64,000 nt of DNA from Bradyrhizobiaceae bacterium (lineage in GTDB: Bacteria; Bacteroidota; Ignavibacteria; Kapaibacteriales; Kapaibacteriaceae): positions 18,630 through 82,629 of the forward strand of contig JAGFIZ010000106.1 in the NCBI GenBank assembly GCA_024103135.1, given 5' to 3'. The translations under genes were made by a program, and so were the position numbers. Shown here one piece after another: positions 35,124 to 44,933 of this stretch; position 1 is the stretch's first letter, and each line of letters starts with the position of its first letter. The notes beneath the pieces are model-generated. The model saw nothing but the letters and a program-made list of their open reading frames with translations. It did not search any database and was not told the origin of the DNA.

Positions 35124-36674
35124 ATGGCTGAAGTCAGACCCGAAGAGATCTCCGCGATCCTCCGGCGCCAACTCTCAGGATTTGAGAACGAAACAGACAT
35201 CTACGAAGTAGGAACCGTTCTACAGGTGGGCGACGGTGTTGCCCGCGTGTATGGTCTTACGAACGTGATGGTTTCTGAACTGGTGGAATTCCCCAACGAC
35301 GTTGTTGGGATGGTGCTGAACCTTGAAGAAGACAGCGTTGGCGTGGTGTTGTTTGGCGACGATTCGCTCGTGAAAGAAGGCGATCAAGCAAAACGAACCG
35401 GTCGCATTGCTTCTGTGCCAGTAGGCGAAGCACTCATCGGCCGCGTGGTGAACCCACTGGGTCAGCCCCTTGACGGCAAGGGTCCAATCAACACCAAGGA
35501 CTACTTACCAATCGAGCGCAAGGCCTTGGGGGTGATCGACCGACAGCCAGTGACCGAACCGCTGCAGACAGGTATCAAGGCCATCGATGCCTTGATTCCG
35601 ATCGGCCGGGGACAGCGTGAGCTGATTATCGGCGACCGGCAGACAGGGAAGACTGTAGTTGCCGTCGACACGATCATCAACCAGAAATACACCCACACAG
35701 CCGAAGCTGCAGAGCGCGGCATCAAGCCTGTGTTCTGTATCTATGTGGCCATCGGACAAAAGGGATCGACGGTTGCAAACGTTCTTGCAACACTGGAGAA
35801 GTATGGTGCAATGGAGTACACCACCATTGTCACTGCTTCTGCATCTGATCCTGCACCACTTCAGTTCATTGCTCCATATTGCGGTTGCTCCATGGGTGAG
35901 TACTTCCGTGATAGCGGTCGGCATGCCCTGGTGATCTACGACGACCTTTCAAAGCAGGCAGCTGCATACCGCCAGGTTTCGCTGCTGTTGCGCCGTCCAC
36001 CTGGACGTGAAGCATATCCTGGTGACGTGTTCTACTTGCACAGCCGCTTGCTGGAGCGTGCTGCCAAGCTTAGCGACAAGCTAGGTGGTGGCTCTCTTAC
36101 TGCTCTGCCTGTAATCGAAACACAAGCAGGCGACGTTGCTGCCTACATTCCAACGAACGTGATCTCCATTACCGACGGTCAGATCTACCTCGAACCAAAC
36201 CTCTTCAACGCTGGCGTTCGACCTGCCTTGAACATTGGTATCTCGGTGTCACGTGTAGGTGGTAATGCACAGATCAAGGCCATGAAGAAGGTGGCTGGTC
36301 CACTCAAGCTTGAACTCGCTCAATTCCGCGCACTCGAAGCCTTCGCAAAGTTTGGCTCCGACCTCGACAAGGCAACGCAACAGCAGTTGCGTCGGGGTGC
36401 ACGCTTGATGGAGGTGATGAAGCAGCGTCAGTATCAGCCTGTCCCAGTGGAAGAACAGATTGTTACGATTTACGCAGCGACCAAGGGGCTTATGGACGAG
36501 TTGCCTGTTGACGTTGTTAAACGCTACGAAACAGAACTCCTTGAATTCATTCGCTTGGGTCACCCACAAATCTTACAGGACCTTTCTGTAAAGAAAGCGT
36601 TGACCGACGAGATCGTGGCTGCTCTTGATAGTGCTTTGGCAGCGTTCACCGAACGCTTCATGGCAACGGCATAA
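35124..36674 (+). CDS. atpA: F0F1 ATP synthase subunit alpha
   Basis: The 516-residue protein is the non-catalytic nucleotide-binding F1 subunit. Walker A is GDRQTGKT at 170-177, followed by [30 protein letters not shown] and [21 protein letters not shown]... with normal family wording. The C-terminal helical domain is complete. The next gene downstream is hldD, 9 bp away, instead of the expected atpG. Confidence 0.97.
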   Translation: MAEVRPEEISAILRRQLSGFENETDIYEVGTVLQVGDGVARVYGLTNVMVSELVEFPNDVVGMVLNLEEDSVGVVLFGDDSLVKEGDQAKRTGRIASVPVGEALIGRVVNPLGQPLDGKGPINTKDYLPIERKALGVIDRQPVTEPLQTGIKAIDALIPIGRGQRELIIGDRQTGKTVVAVDTIINQKYTHTAEAAERGIKPVFCIYVAIGQKGSTVANVLATLEKYGAMEYTTIVTASASDPAPLQFIAPYCGCSMGEYFRDSGRHALVIYDDLSKQAAAYRQVSLLLRRPPGREAYPGDVFYLHSRLLERAAKLSDKLGGGSLTALPVIETQAGDVAAYIPTNVISITDGQIYLEPNLFNAGVRPALNIGISVSRVGGNAQIKAMKKVAGPLKLELAQFRALEAFAKFGSDLDKATQQQLRRGARLMEVMKQRQYQPVPVEEQIVTIYAATKGLMDELPVDVVKRYETELLEFIRLGHPQILQDLSVKKALTDEIVAALDSALAAFTERFMATA

Positions 36675-36683
36675 GGTATTGAC

Positions 36684-37625
36684 ATGATCATCCTCACCGG
36701 CGGTGCTGGCTTCATTGGTAGCAATATCCTGGAAGCACTCAATGCCGAAGGACGATCGGATGTTTTGATTGTAGACTCACTTGGCACGGGCGAGAAATGG
36801 AAACATCTCGTCGGCCGATCGTTCCTTGACATCGTCAGCAAACACGAGTTCAGACAGAAACTGGATAAGCGCTGGGGAACCATCGACGCTGTGATTCACA
36901 TGGGTGCATGCTCCAGCACGACGGAGACCGATGCAGACTACTTGTACGATAACAACTATCGCTACTCTGTAGACATTGCACGGTTTGCGATGGAGTGCAA
37001 GGCGCGATTCATCTATGCAAGCTCCGCCGCTACCTATGGCAGTGGCGCAGATGGCTTTGACGACCTTACCCGAAACCTTAGCCCCCTGAACATGTATGGC
37101 TACTCCAAACATCTATTCGATGAGTGGATTAGAGATCAAGGTTGGGAGGGGGCTTGTCTAGGCCTGAAGTTTTTCAATGTGTATGGTAAACACGAAGAGC
37201 ATAAGGCTAATCAAGCCAGTATGGTGCTTAAGGCCTACCATCAGGTAAAGAGCACAGGTGCCATTCGCCTGTTTCGGTCAACCACTCCTGACTACGTAGA
37301 TGGCGGACAGGTTCGCGACTTCCTGTATGTGAGGGATGCGGTAAATGTGGTGATGCATTGTCTGCACCACCCAGACGTAAACGGCATACTGAACCTTGGT
37401 ACAGGAAAAGGTCGCACCTGGAACGACCTAGCAAAGGCAGTCTTTACTGCGATGGACATCGAACCATCGATTGTGTATATCGACATGCCGACGGAGTTGC
37501 AGAACCAGTATCAGAATTTTACGACTGCCAAAACCGACCGATTGGTGCAAGCAATTCCAAACGTAAAGTTCTGGAGTCTCGAAGACGGTGTTGCTGATTA
37601 TGTGCAGGGTTATCTGCAGAAGTAA
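36684..37625 (+). CDS. hldD: ADP-L-glycero-D-manno-heptose-6-epimerase
   Basis: The 313-residue SDR enzyme performs the last step in making ADP-heptose for the LPS core. It has the NAD(P) motif TGGAGFIGSN (5-14), the segment HMGACSSTTETDADYLYDNN typical of HldD, and the catalytic Tyr138-x-x-x-Lys142 (NMYGYSKHLFD). The substrate region KFFNVYG and the loop RDFLYVRDAV are present. It is wedged between atpA (9-bp gap) and atpG (11-bp gap) on the same strand, so it is surely co-transcribed with the ATP synthase. Its presence indicates heptose-containing LPS. Confidence 0.93.
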   Translation: MIILTGGAGFIGSNILEALNAEGRSDVLIVDSLGTGEKWKHLVGRSFLDIVSKHEFRQKLDKRWGTIDAVIHMGACSSTTETDADYLYDNNYRYSVDIARFAMECKARFIYASSAATYGSGADGFDDLTRNLSPLNMYGYSKHLFDEWIRDQGWEGACLGLKFFNVYGKHEEHKANQASMVLKAYHQVKSTGAIRLFRSTTPDYVDGGQVRDFLYVRDAVNVVMHCLHHPDVNGILNLGTGKGRTWNDLAKAVFTAMDIEPSIVYIDMPTELQNQYQNFTTAKTDRLVQAIPNVKFWSLEDGVADYVQGYLQK

Positions 37626-37636
37626 ACTAGAGTACT

Positions 37637-38515
37637 ATGGCTACCCTTAGAGAAACACGAAATAGAATTGTTGCAATCCGCAACACCTCGAAGATCACGC
37701 AGGCGATGCGCATGGTTGCAGCAGCAAAGTTGCGCCGTGCTCAGGATGCCATTACACAGGCCCGTCCATTTGCTCAGCAGTTGGAGAAGATTCTTCACAA
37801 TCTTGCTGCAGCCGAAACCGACTTCGTGCATCCATACTTCGAGAGCAGGAAGAAACTTGAGAATGTGGTAATCGCTGTGTTGTCGTCCGACAGAGGTCTT
37901 TGCGGTGCCTTCAACACGAACCTCTTCAAAGCAGTCAACCATCGCATTGCTACACTTCGTGAAGAGCACCCTGGCGTGAACATCCGTGTGATCTCGATCG
38001 GACGTAAGTCGGTAGCACAGTTTGGCAAGGGCAACGTAGACGTTATGGCCGAGTATGCCGACGTATTCCAGCATCTGGATTATTCCGTCGCAACGGAGGT
38101 TGCTGAGCGTGCATCGGATGCGTTTTTGTCGCACCATGCTGACCGTGTTGAACTCATGTTCAACGAATTCGTGTCAGTTATCAAGCACGAAATCCGCACA
38201 CTACAGTTGTTGCCGATTCAGCCAGTACAGGAAGAAACATCAGCTACAACTGTTGATTACATCTTCGAGCCAACAAAGGCCGACATCCTCGAAGCATTAC
38301 TTCCCAAGTATTTGAACACTCAGGTATGGCGTTCGCTGCTTGATAGCAATGCCGCCGAGCAAGCCGCACGAATGGTTGCAATGGAAAATGCTACCACCAA
38401 TGCACGCGACCTCATGAATGCCTTGCAGTTGGTGTACAACAGAGAACGTCAGGCAGCAATTACCAAGGAAATGCTTGAAATTGTGGGCGGGGCCGAAGCC
38501 CTGTCTGCCAACTAA
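37637..38515 (+). CDS. atpG: F0F1 ATP synthase subunit gamma
   Basis: The 292-residue rotor shaft subunit has the diagnostic ends: N-terminal 'LRETRNRIVAIRNTSKITQA' and 'MVAAAKLRRAQ', and C-terminal 'MENATTNARDLMNALQLVYN' and 'RERQAAITKEMLEIVGGAEA'. The middle has 'SDRGLCGAFNTNLFK'. No atpD or atpC follows; the locus continues into unrelated envelope genes. In green sulfur bacteria and relatives atpDC are also a separate locus. Confidence 0.95.
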   Translation: MATLRETRNRIVAIRNTSKITQAMRMVAAAKLRRAQDAITQARPFAQQLEKILHNLAAAETDFVHPYFESRKKLENVVIAVLSSDRGLCGAFNTNLFKAVNHRIATLREEHPGVNIRVISIGRKSVAQFGKGNVDVMAEYADVFQHLDYSVATEVAERASDAFLSHHADRVELMFNEFVSVIKHEIRTLQLLPIQPVQEETSATTVDYIFEPTKADILEALLPKYLNTQVWRSLLDSNAAEQAARMVAMENATTNARDLMNALQLVYNRERQAAITKEMLEIVGGAEALSAN

Positions 38516-39036
38516 TGTTCTTCTCCCTTCGGGCACTAATTCTTACAGGCGTAGTTACCGCCTTCTGTCTGGTGCTGTTTAATGCATCGCTGGGCGACGT
38601 GAATTCCTATGCCAAGGCATATGATTCAAGGATTGGTTTCTATGCCGAACGAATCGACACGTTTGCACGAATCTCGTCGTGGAAACAGCGAATGCTCTTG
38701 CGGCACGTAGCAAATTCGTCCATCCCGACGTGGATTGCAGAGAACCGACGTGCTACCGACACCATACTTCTGCCACCTAAGGAGTATGCCGACCAGTATA
38801 TGAAGGCCGACGCCGTGTGGACAGACCCGAGAATCTTTACCTACATGGCTGGTTTTCAACCCGTGATTGCTTGGGCTGATACATCACGTCGGCACCTTGC
38901 AAATGCCTTCATCGCCCTTGAGCCACGTGCTATCACGCTTGCCAGGAAGGGTGGAAGCATCAATCTTGATTCGCTGATGAATGAGTATCAGCAGGCCATT
39001 GTGCAACGTCGAACACTCGGAAGAGGTGCTCAATGA
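38515..39036 (+). CDS. Membrane-anchored protein of 173 residues, unknown
   Basis: The first 30 residues are a hydrophobic anchor (LRALILTGVVTAFCLVLFNA). The rest is soluble and predicted periplasmic, with Arg/Trp-rich stretches (ISSWKQRMLLRHVANSSIPT) and no known motif. The start shares one base with the atpG stop (TAATG), and its own stop overlaps the next gene by 4 nt. The tight coupling to the multi-pass protein that follows suggests an accessory subunit or partner. Not recognised. Confidence 0.6.
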   Translation: MFFSLRALILTGVVTAFCLVLFNASLGDVNSYAKAYDSRIGFYAERIDTFARISSWKQRMLLRHVANSSIPTWIAENRRATDTILLPPKEYADQYMKADAVWTDPRIFTYMAGFQPVIAWADTSRRHLANAFIALEPRAITLARKGGSINLDSLMNEYQQAIVQRRTLGRGAQ

Positions 39037-40394
39037 TGGTGTTTACCATCAGCTTGATGTTGCAGTGGCTTGCAGGACTTGGTCTGTTGGCATCCACAAG
39101 GACACGCCTGCCAAAATCGGTGATACTCCCGCTTGCCCTGCTTGCAGGCATGTTCGTCCACAATGTGCTGTTCTTTGCCGTTGACCTCCTGCACCTTGGT
39201 TTTAGGGATTCGACAGTCATGGGCGCTGGCGTCATTGCCACCTTGCTTTGCAATGCCTGGCTACCACGCGTCCGCGAGTTCTACGCCTGGCTTTTCTCCA
39301 AGCCCACCTTTACACTTCGGATGTACGACCTAGTGGTGTTAGGCTATGGTGTGATGGTGGGCTACTACGTCGTGTGGGCTGCATGGTATTGGCCTGTTAC
39401 ACCCTTTGATGCAATGGCTGGGATCGACCTGGTTGCACGTGAAGCCGTTTCGGAAGGGACGATTAACAACCGCGTCTTTACCGACCCTTCCATGGCCGGC
39501 ATGCTTAGTAATCAGCCATTCTATGCTCCATTTGCCATGCTCATGCAGGTGATGTATCGCATCATGGGTTTTGCATATGGACAAGTGTGGTTGGGGATCG
39601 TAGCTGTTGCCACGTCATGGTTCTTTTTTGGTGCTCTTCGTCAGTTCGCCCACCCGCTCATTGCAAGTATCCTCTGGCTATTGCTGATCCTTACTCCCGA
39701 GTTGCTTGGCTATACGTATTTGCTGCAGACGGACTACGTCAACGCAGCATACCTTTCGATTGGTGTTGCACTACTTGCATTAGGGACCAAGAACAACGAC
39801 TCCAATGCATGGTGGATTTCTGCCTTCATGCTCGGTGCTGCATGCTGGTCGAGAACTGAAACCGTGATGCTTGTAGCCATGGGTTTGATAGCATCGGTAG
39901 TCGTGTGGAAGTCTAGTGCCTTTCGCGGCGATCGTCTAAAGTTCCTCATCGGAACAGCCACACTAAGTCTGCTGTTCTTCTGGCTATGGAACGGCATGTA
40001 TGTGCAATGGGTGCTTCCAGTACACCCAGACACGGCTCGCGAGCTGGTTGGGTTCGATCCCTCAAGATTTGTATCGGTACTGTCTGATACCATGACGAAT
40101 GTAGTTGCCGACACCGGGCTATGGGGCATGGCCTTCATCTTGTTTGCTGTTGGCTTGGTTGGCAACGCGATTGCAAAGCGTTCGTTTGGCAATGCCATAC
40201 TCCTTGCATGGATCGTTGCCGTATTCCTCGGGTTGGTGCTTGTAGGGACGATCTTCTCGGCCGCCATCGTCGAACAAACGTTGCGCCGCGGAATGTTCAA
40301 GCTCATACCCCTGATGTTTCTGTATGTTGCTGCATTACCAGTCGTGAAAGACTGGAGCGAACGTCTACAATCCTGGGAAAACGGGAGAGCATAG
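39033..40394 (+). CDS. Multi-pass membrane protein, GT-C glycosyltransferase-like
   Basis: The 453-residue product has about 11-12 membrane helices with a large loop after helix 4 (FDAMAGIDLVAREAVSEGTI) and a loop containing 'FTDPSMAGMLSNQPFYAPFA'. This layout, and aromatic-rich helices ending in Arg clusters, resembles GT-C family lipid-linked sugar transferases or PMT-like proteins, but the usual early Asp/Glu motif is not certain. A role in envelope glycan assembly would fit, with hldD just upstream. It overlaps both neighbours. Confidence 0.5.
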   Translation: MMVFTISLMLQWLAGLGLLASTRTRLPKSVILPLALLAGMFVHNVLFFAVDLLHLGFRDSTVMGAGVIATLLCNAWLPRVREFYAWLFSKPTFTLRMYDLVVLGYGVMVGYYVVWAAWYWPVTPFDAMAGIDLVAREAVSEGTINNRVFTDPSMAGMLSNQPFYAPFAMLMQVMYRIMGFAYGQVWLGIVAVATSWFFFGALRQFAHPLIASILWLLLILTPELLGYTYLLQTDYVNAAYLSIGVALLALGTKNNDSNAWWISAFMLGAACWSRTETVMLVAMGLIASVVVWKSSAFRGDRLKFLIGTATLSLLFFWLWNGMYVQWVLPVHPDTARELVGFDPSRFVSVLSDTMTNVVADTGLWGMAFILFAVGLVGNAIAKRSFGNAILLAWIVAVFLGLVLVGTIFSAAIVEQTLRRGMFKLIPLMFLYVAALPVVKDWSERLQSWENGRA

Positions 40395-41239
40395 TGCCTT
40401 ACAAGCTGCTGTATATCGTTGGAGCAACGCTAGCAACCATGACGGTGCTGTGGATGGCAAGTGCTCTCGTGTCGAGAGTGTTTGTTCGCCGCTACATCCG
40501 TCGTCTTCTCAATTCCATCGGTAAGCAGCAACTACCAAACTTTAGTGCAGAACGCGTAACATCGTTGCCACGAGCAATACAGCGGTACCTACACTACGCT
40601 CTTAGAGAAGGACAGCCAAACATTCGCTATGCAGTCCTTACGCAGCGTGCTCGGTTCAGACATGGTGCAAACAGACCGTGGATGGACGTGCGTGCAACCG
40701 AGTATATCTCCGGTATGGAGCCAGGATATGTGTGGGATGCCGTACTCAAGCACCATACACTGTGGTGGCGCACGGCGAAGCTTGGATACTTGAATGGCAA
40801 GGGCAGCGGACATATCAAGCTGTTCGGAGCCATTGGTCTGCAGGAGTTCGCCGGACCTGAGACCGACACGTCGATGCTCTTTAGATTCCTAAGCGAATTG
40901 GTGTGGCTGCCAACGGGCTTCATGCCCACGCGCACCCTGCGATGGGAACACATCAACGACAACGCAGCCAGAGCCATCATTGTCGATGGTTCAACAAGAG
41001 CCGAAGCAGTCTTTCACGTCAACGACATCGGTGAAGTCGAACGTATCGTCACCGAAAGCAAGTATCGCGACACAAAGAGTGGTTACGAACCCGTAACGTT
41101 TACTCTTCACTGTAGAAACTATTCCGAAGTAGAAGGCGTGATGATTCCACTTGAGGTGAGCTTTGTGTGGAATCAACCAAGTGGCGACCTTGAGTACGGT
41201 CAGTTCAAGGTAGAAGACATCACCTACTACTACCACTAG
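40394..41239 (+). CDS. Membrane-anchored DUF6544-like protein
   Basis: The 281-residue protein starts with GTG at 40394, sharing a base with the previous stop. It has one N-terminal helix (YKLLYIVGATLATMTVLWMA), a segment typical of DUF6544 proteins ('LPRAIQRYLHYAL', 'VRLTQRARF'-type wording as VLTQRARFRHG, 'GKGSGHIKLFG'), and a beta-rich end (VEGVMIPLEVSFVWNQPSGD). The function of the family is unknown. It is the third gene of an overlapping trio after atpG, so a shared envelope role is likely. A longer upstream frame is only overlap with the previous gene. Confidence 0.6.
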   Translation: MPYKLLYIVGATLATMTVLWMASALVSRVFVRRYIRRLLNSIGKQQLPNFSAERVTSLPRAIQRYLHYALREGQPNIRYAVLTQRARFRHGANRPWMDVRATEYISGMEPGYVWDAVLKHHTLWWRTAKLGYLNGKGSGHIKLFGAIGLQEFAGPETDTSMLFRFLSELVWLPTGFMPTRTLRWEHINDNAARAIIVDGSTRAEAVFHVNDIGEVERIVTESKYRDTKSGYEPVTFTLHCRNYSEVEGVMIPLEVSFVWNQPSGDLEYGQFKVEDITYYYH

Positions 41240-41265
41240 TCGCCCCCTACATCCCTCCTCGGTCC

Positions 41266-42612
41266 ATGAAAAACCGAAACATCTATCGCTGTTCATCGTG
41301 CGGTCACGTCAGCACTAAGTGGCTTGGCCGCTGCCCGTCATGCAATGAATGGGAGACGATGATCGAGGAGAAGAGCGATAAGGGGCTAGGTGGACGTGGC
41401 AAGAAGCATACGGTATCGGCGGATGCCGTAACGGCACTCAATCAGATCAATAGTGCCGACGCCCCAAGACGGTTGACCGGAATGCCGGAGCTGGATCGTG
41501 TGTTAGGGGGCGGACTCGTCCCTGGAAGCGTAGTGCTTGTTGGTGGTGATCCTGGTATGGGCAAGAGTACGCTCACTCTGCAAGCATGTGCAAGCATTGG
41601 TGTAGCAGACATGCCGGCGCTGTATGTGACCGGCGAGGAAAGTCTGTATCAGATCAAGCAACGAGCCGACAGACTAAACCTGAACGTCGAACACGTTGTT
41701 GTTGCAAGTGAAACCACCGTTGAAACCATTGCCAATATGATGGTGCAAGTAAAACCATCGGTGGTTGTTATCGACTCGATTCAGACTGTGAGCACCGACC
41801 AACTGGAAAGTACTGCCGGTTCGGTAGCACAGGTGCGGGAATGTGCTGCACTCATAACCAAGGTTGCCAAGAGCATCGACGTACCTGTGATTTTGATTGG
41901 ACATGTTACCAAGGAAGGTTTTATCGCTGGACCAAAGGTGTTGGAGCACATCGTCGACACCGTGCTTCAGTTCGAAGGCGAAGGAACGTATTCCTATCGC
42001 ATTCTTCGAGCACAGAAGAATCGCTATGGGTCGACCAATGAAATTGGCGTGTTCGACATGACCTCGTCCGGACTCGTCGAAGTACCCAATCCAAGTGAGG
42101 CCTTGCTATCCAACCGTCATGCCGATGAGCCAGGCACGGCCATCGCTGCAGTCATGGAAGGTACACGTCCACTCCTCGTAGAAGTCCAAGCCCTTGTTTC
42201 CTCCAGCGGCTATGCAACACCACAACGCGTGAGTACGGGGTATGATGGCCGACGTTTGCAATTGCTCCTTGCCGTACTCGAGAAGCGAGGCAACGTACAA
42301 GTCCGCAATCAAGATGTTTTTGTGAATGTCGCTGGTGGACTCTCCCTTCAGGACCCAGCCATGGATCTAGCTGTTGCTATGGCCGTAACCTCAAGTCTGC
42401 TGGACAGACCCCTACCACGCAACATCGCCTGCATCGGCGAACTGGGCCTTACCGGTGAAGTCCGCCGCGTTGCATTTATCGATCAGCGCATCCAAGAAGC
42501 ACACCGCCTTGGCATAGACAACGTCGTTATCCCCTATGCTGATAAGCCCCCTACCCAAGGAACCATTGTCGTTCGAAAACTCGCCGACTGCATCCGTCAG
42601 CTACTTGGATAG
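41266..42612 (+). CDS. radA: DNA repair protein RadA
   Basis: The 448-residue RecA-like branch-migration factor has the N-terminal zinc finger C9-C12-C23-C26 (RCSSCGHVSTKWLGRCPSCN), Walker A GDPGMGKS (94-101), the RadA signature KNRYGSTNEIG and a Lon-like C-terminal domain (DVFVNVAGGLSLQDPAMDLA). It processes recombination intermediates with RecA. It is complete, of normal length, and separated by 29 bp from the ECF sigma gene. Confidence 0.96.
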   Translation: MKNRNIYRCSSCGHVSTKWLGRCPSCNEWETMIEEKSDKGLGGRGKKHTVSADAVTALNQINSADAPRRLTGMPELDRVLGGGLVPGSVVLVGGDPGMGKSTLTLQACASIGVADMPALYVTGEESLYQIKQRADRLNLNVEHVVVASETTVETIANMMVQVKPSVVVIDSIQTVSTDQLESTAGSVAQVRECAALITKVAKSIDVPVILIGHVTKEGFIAGPKVLEHIVDTVLQFEGEGTYSYRILRAQKNRYGSTNEIGVFDMTSSGLVEVPNPSEALLSNRHADEPGTAIAAVMEGTRPLLVEVQALVSSSGYATPQRVSTGYDGRRLQLLLAVLEKRGNVQVRNQDVFVNVAGGLSLQDPAMDLAVAMAVTSSLLDRPLPRNIACIGELGLTGEVRRVAFIDQRIQEAHRLGIDNVVIPYADKPPTQGTIVVRKLADCIRQLLG

Positions 42613-42641
42613 GAACCAAACGCACCCGACTGAGGTACAAG

Positions 42642-43268
42642 ATGGAGAGCATGACAGTAAAAGCACCCAGCATATCGGATGAGCAGCTCTTGCAGAGCTT
42701 CCTGCAAGGCAATGAGAAAAGCTTCCAGGATCTCATGCATCGCTATCGCGAGCCCATCCTCAGTTTCGTGTATCGGTTTGTGGGTGACTACGATGATGCC
42801 ATTGACATTGCACAAGAAACCTTCATCAGACTATATCGTTTTGGACATACCTTTCAGGGCGAGGTAAAGTTTTCGACGTGGCTGTACACCATTGCAGCAA
42901 ACCTGGCCAGGACAGAGCTCAAGCGGTATCGTCGTAGGCATGGAACACTGCTGAAGAATGTCTTTGCAAAGGGAGACGACAGCGACAGCTGGGACATACC
43001 TGACGAACAGTATCGTCCCGACGAGAGAGTGGACTCTACCCACATCTCCCAAGCCGTGCAGAAGGCCCTGATGAAGGTATCGTCATCCTACCGTGAGATG
43101 GTGGTGATGCGCGACATTCAACAACTGACATACGAAGAGATTGCCCAGATAACAGGCACAGAGATGGGCACTGTAAAAAGCCGCATCAACAGGGGAAGGT
43201 TGCAGCTTCAAGAACAGCTTCGAGATCTCTATAACGAGGTCTTTGGTATCGACGAGGAGCAACAATGA
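42642..43268 (+). CDS. ECF-type RNA polymerase sigma factor
   Basis: The 208-residue protein has sigma region 2 (LSFVYRFVGDYDDAIDIAQE, TFIRLYRF) and region 4 (LTYEEIAQITGTEMGTVKSR, INRGR) without a sigma 3 domain, the ECF (RpoE-like) layout. ECF factors redirect RNA polymerase to envelope or stress genes. The stop overlaps the next gene as ATGA, the usual arrangement of a sigma factor with its regulator. An alternative Met a few codons in (MTVKAPS) is possible. Confidence 0.93.
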   Translation: MESMTVKAPSISDEQLLQSFLQGNEKSFQDLMHRYREPILSFVYRFVGDYDDAIDIAQETFIRLYRFGHTFQGEVKFSTWLYTIAANLARTELKRYRRRHGTLLKNVFAKGDDSDSWDIPDEQYRPDERVDSTHISQAVQKALMKVSSSYREMVVMRDIQQLTYEEIAQITGTEMGTVKSRINRGRLQLQEQLRDLYNEVFGIDEEQQ

Positions 43269-43630
43269 ACTCTATACTTCCAATCCCTCCCGTTCCGGAG
43301 GACTTCAACCAGCAGGTGATGCTTCGTGCATGGCTTGCAGAGTTGCCCGCTGCACCCGTACCGGACAACTTTGATGCTGGTGTTGTCAAACGCACAGGGC
43401 ACGGTAATCTGTGGGTGATCAACAGCATACTGCTGGCCGTTGCAATCGGTCTTGGCGTATGGCTGGCCATGGCACCCAAGGTTGTTGCCGTTGTCCACGT
43501 CCCGGACGTCCGCGGTAGTTACGTCGACCTCACACGTCTACCGCCCGCACCCCATACAGAGCAACCTGCAATCAACCGTCGGCCAGTCAGAAAGTCAGCC
43601 CGCCAACTCTTCGGAAGGGCTGGGTATTAA
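43265..43630 (+). CDS. Small single-pass membrane protein, putative anti-sigma partner
   Basis: The 121-residue product has a Pro-rich soluble N-part (1-45), one membrane helix (LWVINSILLAVAIGLGVWLA, about 48-68) and a basic periplasmic tail. Position and coupling to the ECF sigma gene suggest an anti-sigma or sensor role. It lacks the HxxxCxxC zinc-binding motif of ZAS anti-sigma factors, so the mechanism would differ. The assignment is by context only. Confidence 0.5.
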   Translation: MNSILPIPPVPEDFNQQVMLRAWLAELPAAPVPDNFDAGVVKRTGHGNLWVINSILLAVAIGLGVWLAMAPKVVAVVHVPDVRGSYVDLTRLPPAPHTEQPAINRRPVRKSARQLFGRAGY

Positions 43631-43670
43631 CGCCAGTGCGTAATTTGTTGGCTGATTACCACTGGGATTC

Positions 43671-44933
43671 ATGTTCGAGAAAGAACTAGAGCGAGCAAGA
43701 AAGCGCCTACACCAACAGCTCGCCACCACTGCTCCGTACGTTTCGATTAGTGCCATCCTAGGCAATGGCAGCATACACCCCGCCTACCGCACCTATGTGG
43801 GTGCAGAAGTGGCCTGGTGGGTGTACGAGGAACGTGCCTTGCGTAGCTCCAATCCGCGGTTTGATACCTCGGAATCGCATTTCAGAGAGCTCTTTGCCCG
43901 TCTTGACACGGAGTATGTGAAGACTGCCCGTTTTGACCATGAAGAGTTGACGGCTACCATTGATGCCGCTACCAAGACACGGTTGAATTTTCTTTGTCGA
44001 CCAAGAACAACGCTCAAGTGGTTCATCTTCAGAGGGGAACCAACCAAGCCGCTCCACGAAGTCCTCTTGCGCCTGAACTACATTCACGACTACGAATACC
44101 TTACCGAAGGCATCCGTGAATGGGCTCGCGCTCGAGGTGCCGATGGCAGTCCGTCCTTCGAAATCCTCTCCATCATCGAGTTCGAACGTGTTGTTGAGAA
44201 GGTCGATAACGACGCCATCCTTGACCTTACCCAACATGAGTTTGTACACCTGCTCGAACCGCTCTTCGAGTTCTTTGCAGAACACAACCCCGAGCTGCCA
44301 CCGGAAGTGGTCCCCACCGAAGCCGTCATCATCTTTCTTGACGACAAAGGAGCCATCCCCATCTCCCAGGCCTTGGAACGATTGCTCTATCGGGAAGAGC
44401 TCAAGTTGCTTTCCCGATCCAAGCTCATTGACGTCACCAATCAAGTAATCCAGGAAATTGAATCCCAGACGGCACCCAACGTCGCCACACCCCAACCCAT
44501 TGCACCTACTCCGGAGTCAGCACATCCTGACTCGCTCACGTCCACACCCACGCCCACGCCCACACCCACACCTACACCCACGTCCACACCTATCCCTGCA
44601 CCGACACCATCCACAATCGACCACGATCCCGAAGTGCCAGAGCCCCCTTCCATCCATGAAGACCTGGGCATTTCACCGGTGATCTCGACCTCTGCCAGCC
44701 GTGTTGAACGATTCCAGCGCGAGGCCGAGGCCTTCCTGCAGAAGCGGTTTCTGGAACGCCTGTTTAGCAGTGATCTCGACAAGATGGACGAAGTCGTTGC
44801 CCACGTACTCGAAGCCACCACGTGGCGCGAGGCAGCCGGCCGACTGGACCTATGGTTTGCCCAGCATGGAGTCGACCCCAACGGCACGGTGGCCATGGAA
44901 CTTGCTCACGCCCTAAATCAGGTATATCGATGA
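43671..44933 (+). CDS. 420-residue cytoplasmic protein with a repetitive Thr-Pro linker, unknown
   Basis: Residues 1-275 are a helical domain (FEKELERARKRLHQQLATTA, FLCRPRTTLKWFIFRGEPTK, LLEPLFEFFAEHN). A Thr-Pro linker follows (about 290-312, coded by a hexanucleotide repeat), then about 90 helical residues (RFQREAEAFLQKRFLERLFS, TWREAAGRLDLWF). No signal peptide or known catalytic motif is seen. The stop overlaps the obgE start (ATGA), so it is coupled to a ribosome-assembly GTPase. The function is not recognised. Confidence 0.65.
   Translation: MFEKELERARKRLHQQLATTAPYVSISAILGNGSIHPAYRTYVGAEVAWWVYEERALRSSNPRFDTSESHFRELFARLDTEYVKTARFDHEELTATIDAATKTRLNFLCRPRTTLKWFIFRGEPTKPLHEVLLRLNYIHDYEYLTEGIREWARARGADGSPSFEILSIIEFERVVEKVDNDAILDLTQHEFVHLLEPLFEFFAEHNPELPPEVVPTEAVIIFLDDKGAIPISQALERLLYREELKLLSRSKLIDVTNQVIQEIESQTAPNVATPQPIAPTPESAHPDSLTSTPTPTPTPTPTPTSTPIPAPTPSTIDHDPEVPEPPSIHEDLGISPVISTSASRVERFQREAEAFLQKRFLERLFSSDLDKMDEVVAHVLEATTWREAAGRLDLWFAQHGVDPNGTVAMELAHALNQVYR
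44538..44590. repeat. Hexanucleotide-type microsatellite coding for a Thr-Pro linker
   Basis: Repeats of CACACC/CACGCC-type units encode Thr-Pro pairs within the 420-residue protein. Steps of 6 bp keep the reading frame, so slippage would change only the linker length. Confidence 0.7.
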
